A stretch of DNA of 6,061 bases, from NCBI GenBank assembly GCA_027067015.1, contig JAMOMS010000266.1, forward strand, positions 1 to 6,061, in the 5' to 3' direction. Each line of letters begins with the position of its first letter. The stretch's first letter is position 1. The position numbers and the translations under genes are program-made. Below the pieces are notes generated by a model. The model was given only the letters and a program-made list of their open reading frames with translations, was not told where the DNA came from and made no database searches. Origin of the DNA: Campylobacterales bacterium. GTDB taxonomy: Bacteria; Campylobacterota; Campylobacteria; Campylobacterales; Hydrogenimonadaceae. Below, piece after piece: positions 5,911-6,061 of the stretch.

Positions 5911-6061
5911 TTAGAATGTTTCATAAAAATTATAGGCCTGGGCACAGGCAATGGCCGTGAAATAGATCATCCAAAGCAAAAGCAGTACGCCCGCGGGAAT
6001 AAGGATAACGGTGGCCATACATACGCCAAGTGCAATGGCCGCGCCCAGCATAATGAGCATC
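5911..6061 (-). CDS. C-terminal end of a small unrecognised membrane protein (5' end may lie outside window)
   Basis: A minus-strand frame runs into the window and stops with TAA at 5911-5913. The 49 readable residues begin [13 protein letters not shown], continue through a second hydrophobic run ([17 protein letters not shown]), and end in a short polar tail, [10 protein letters not shown]. This suggests one or two membrane helices near the C terminus of an inner-membrane protein. An ATG sits at the very edge (6058-6060), so I cannot tell whether this is a complete 49-residue protein or the tail of a longer one. The length of the frame, the same orientation and the 23-bp gap to serS argue for a real gene co-transcribed with serS. 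I do not recognise a family; a loose resemblance to the tails of DUF4870-type proteins is not enough for a call. Confidence 0.55.
   Translation of the reverse strand, partial: MLIMLGAAIALGVCMATVILIPAGVLLLLWMIYFTAIACAQAYNFYETF
5929..5934 (-). promoter_or_regulatory. Possible -10 element (TATAAT) for serS-pflB
   Basis: A perfect TATAAT occurs on the minus strand, which would put a transcription start near 5922 and give a 5' leader of about 35 nt for serS. It lies inside the upstream coding sequence, where TAT AAT simply encodes Tyr-Asn, and no TGn extension or -35 is evident, so it may be coincidental. Confidence 0.3.

Overview
The window reads as chromosomal DNA of a member of the Campylobacterota (Epsilonproteobacteria). 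FtsH, LeuA and SerS are all of ordinary bacterial type. The decisive clue is serS followed directly by a large TPR protein with one N-terminal membrane helix, the arrangement of serS and pflB (Cj0389-Cj0390) in Campylobacter jejuni and of their Helicobacter counterparts. The visibly GC-rich codon use points away from the AT-rich host-associated genera. It would suit a free-living, Sulfurovum/Nitratifractor-like lineage, but that placement is inference.

Layout. Positions 1-506 hold the 3' end of ftsH (+). Positions 507-716 are a 210-bp intergenic region that is not empty: it has an extended -10 promoter, an unlisted 36-codon ORF ending in a cluster of leucine codons, and a set of short repeats and competing RNA pairings just before leuA. 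Positions 717-2270 are a full-length leuA (+). It converges on pflB (-, 2274-4631), with only 3 bp between the two stop codons. serS (-, 4640-5887) lies 8 bp upstream of pflB. The 3' end of an unrecognised small membrane protein gene (-, 5911 to beyond 6061) lies 23 bp upstream of serS. Three minus-strand genes (membrane protein, serS, pflB) therefore look like one transcription unit.

Function. The window is mostly housekeeping: membrane proteolysis, the committed step of leucine synthesis, seryl-tRNA charging, and a structural protein of the enlarged campylobacterial flagellar motor. The most interesting part is the ftsH-leuA gap. It looks like a leucine-responsive leader in which the predicted transcription start falls exactly on the A of the leader peptide's ATG, so the leader mRNA would be leaderless. 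No classical GC-rich terminator hairpin is visible there, so the control mechanism is open. I see no mobile element, CRISPR array, tRNA or rRNA.
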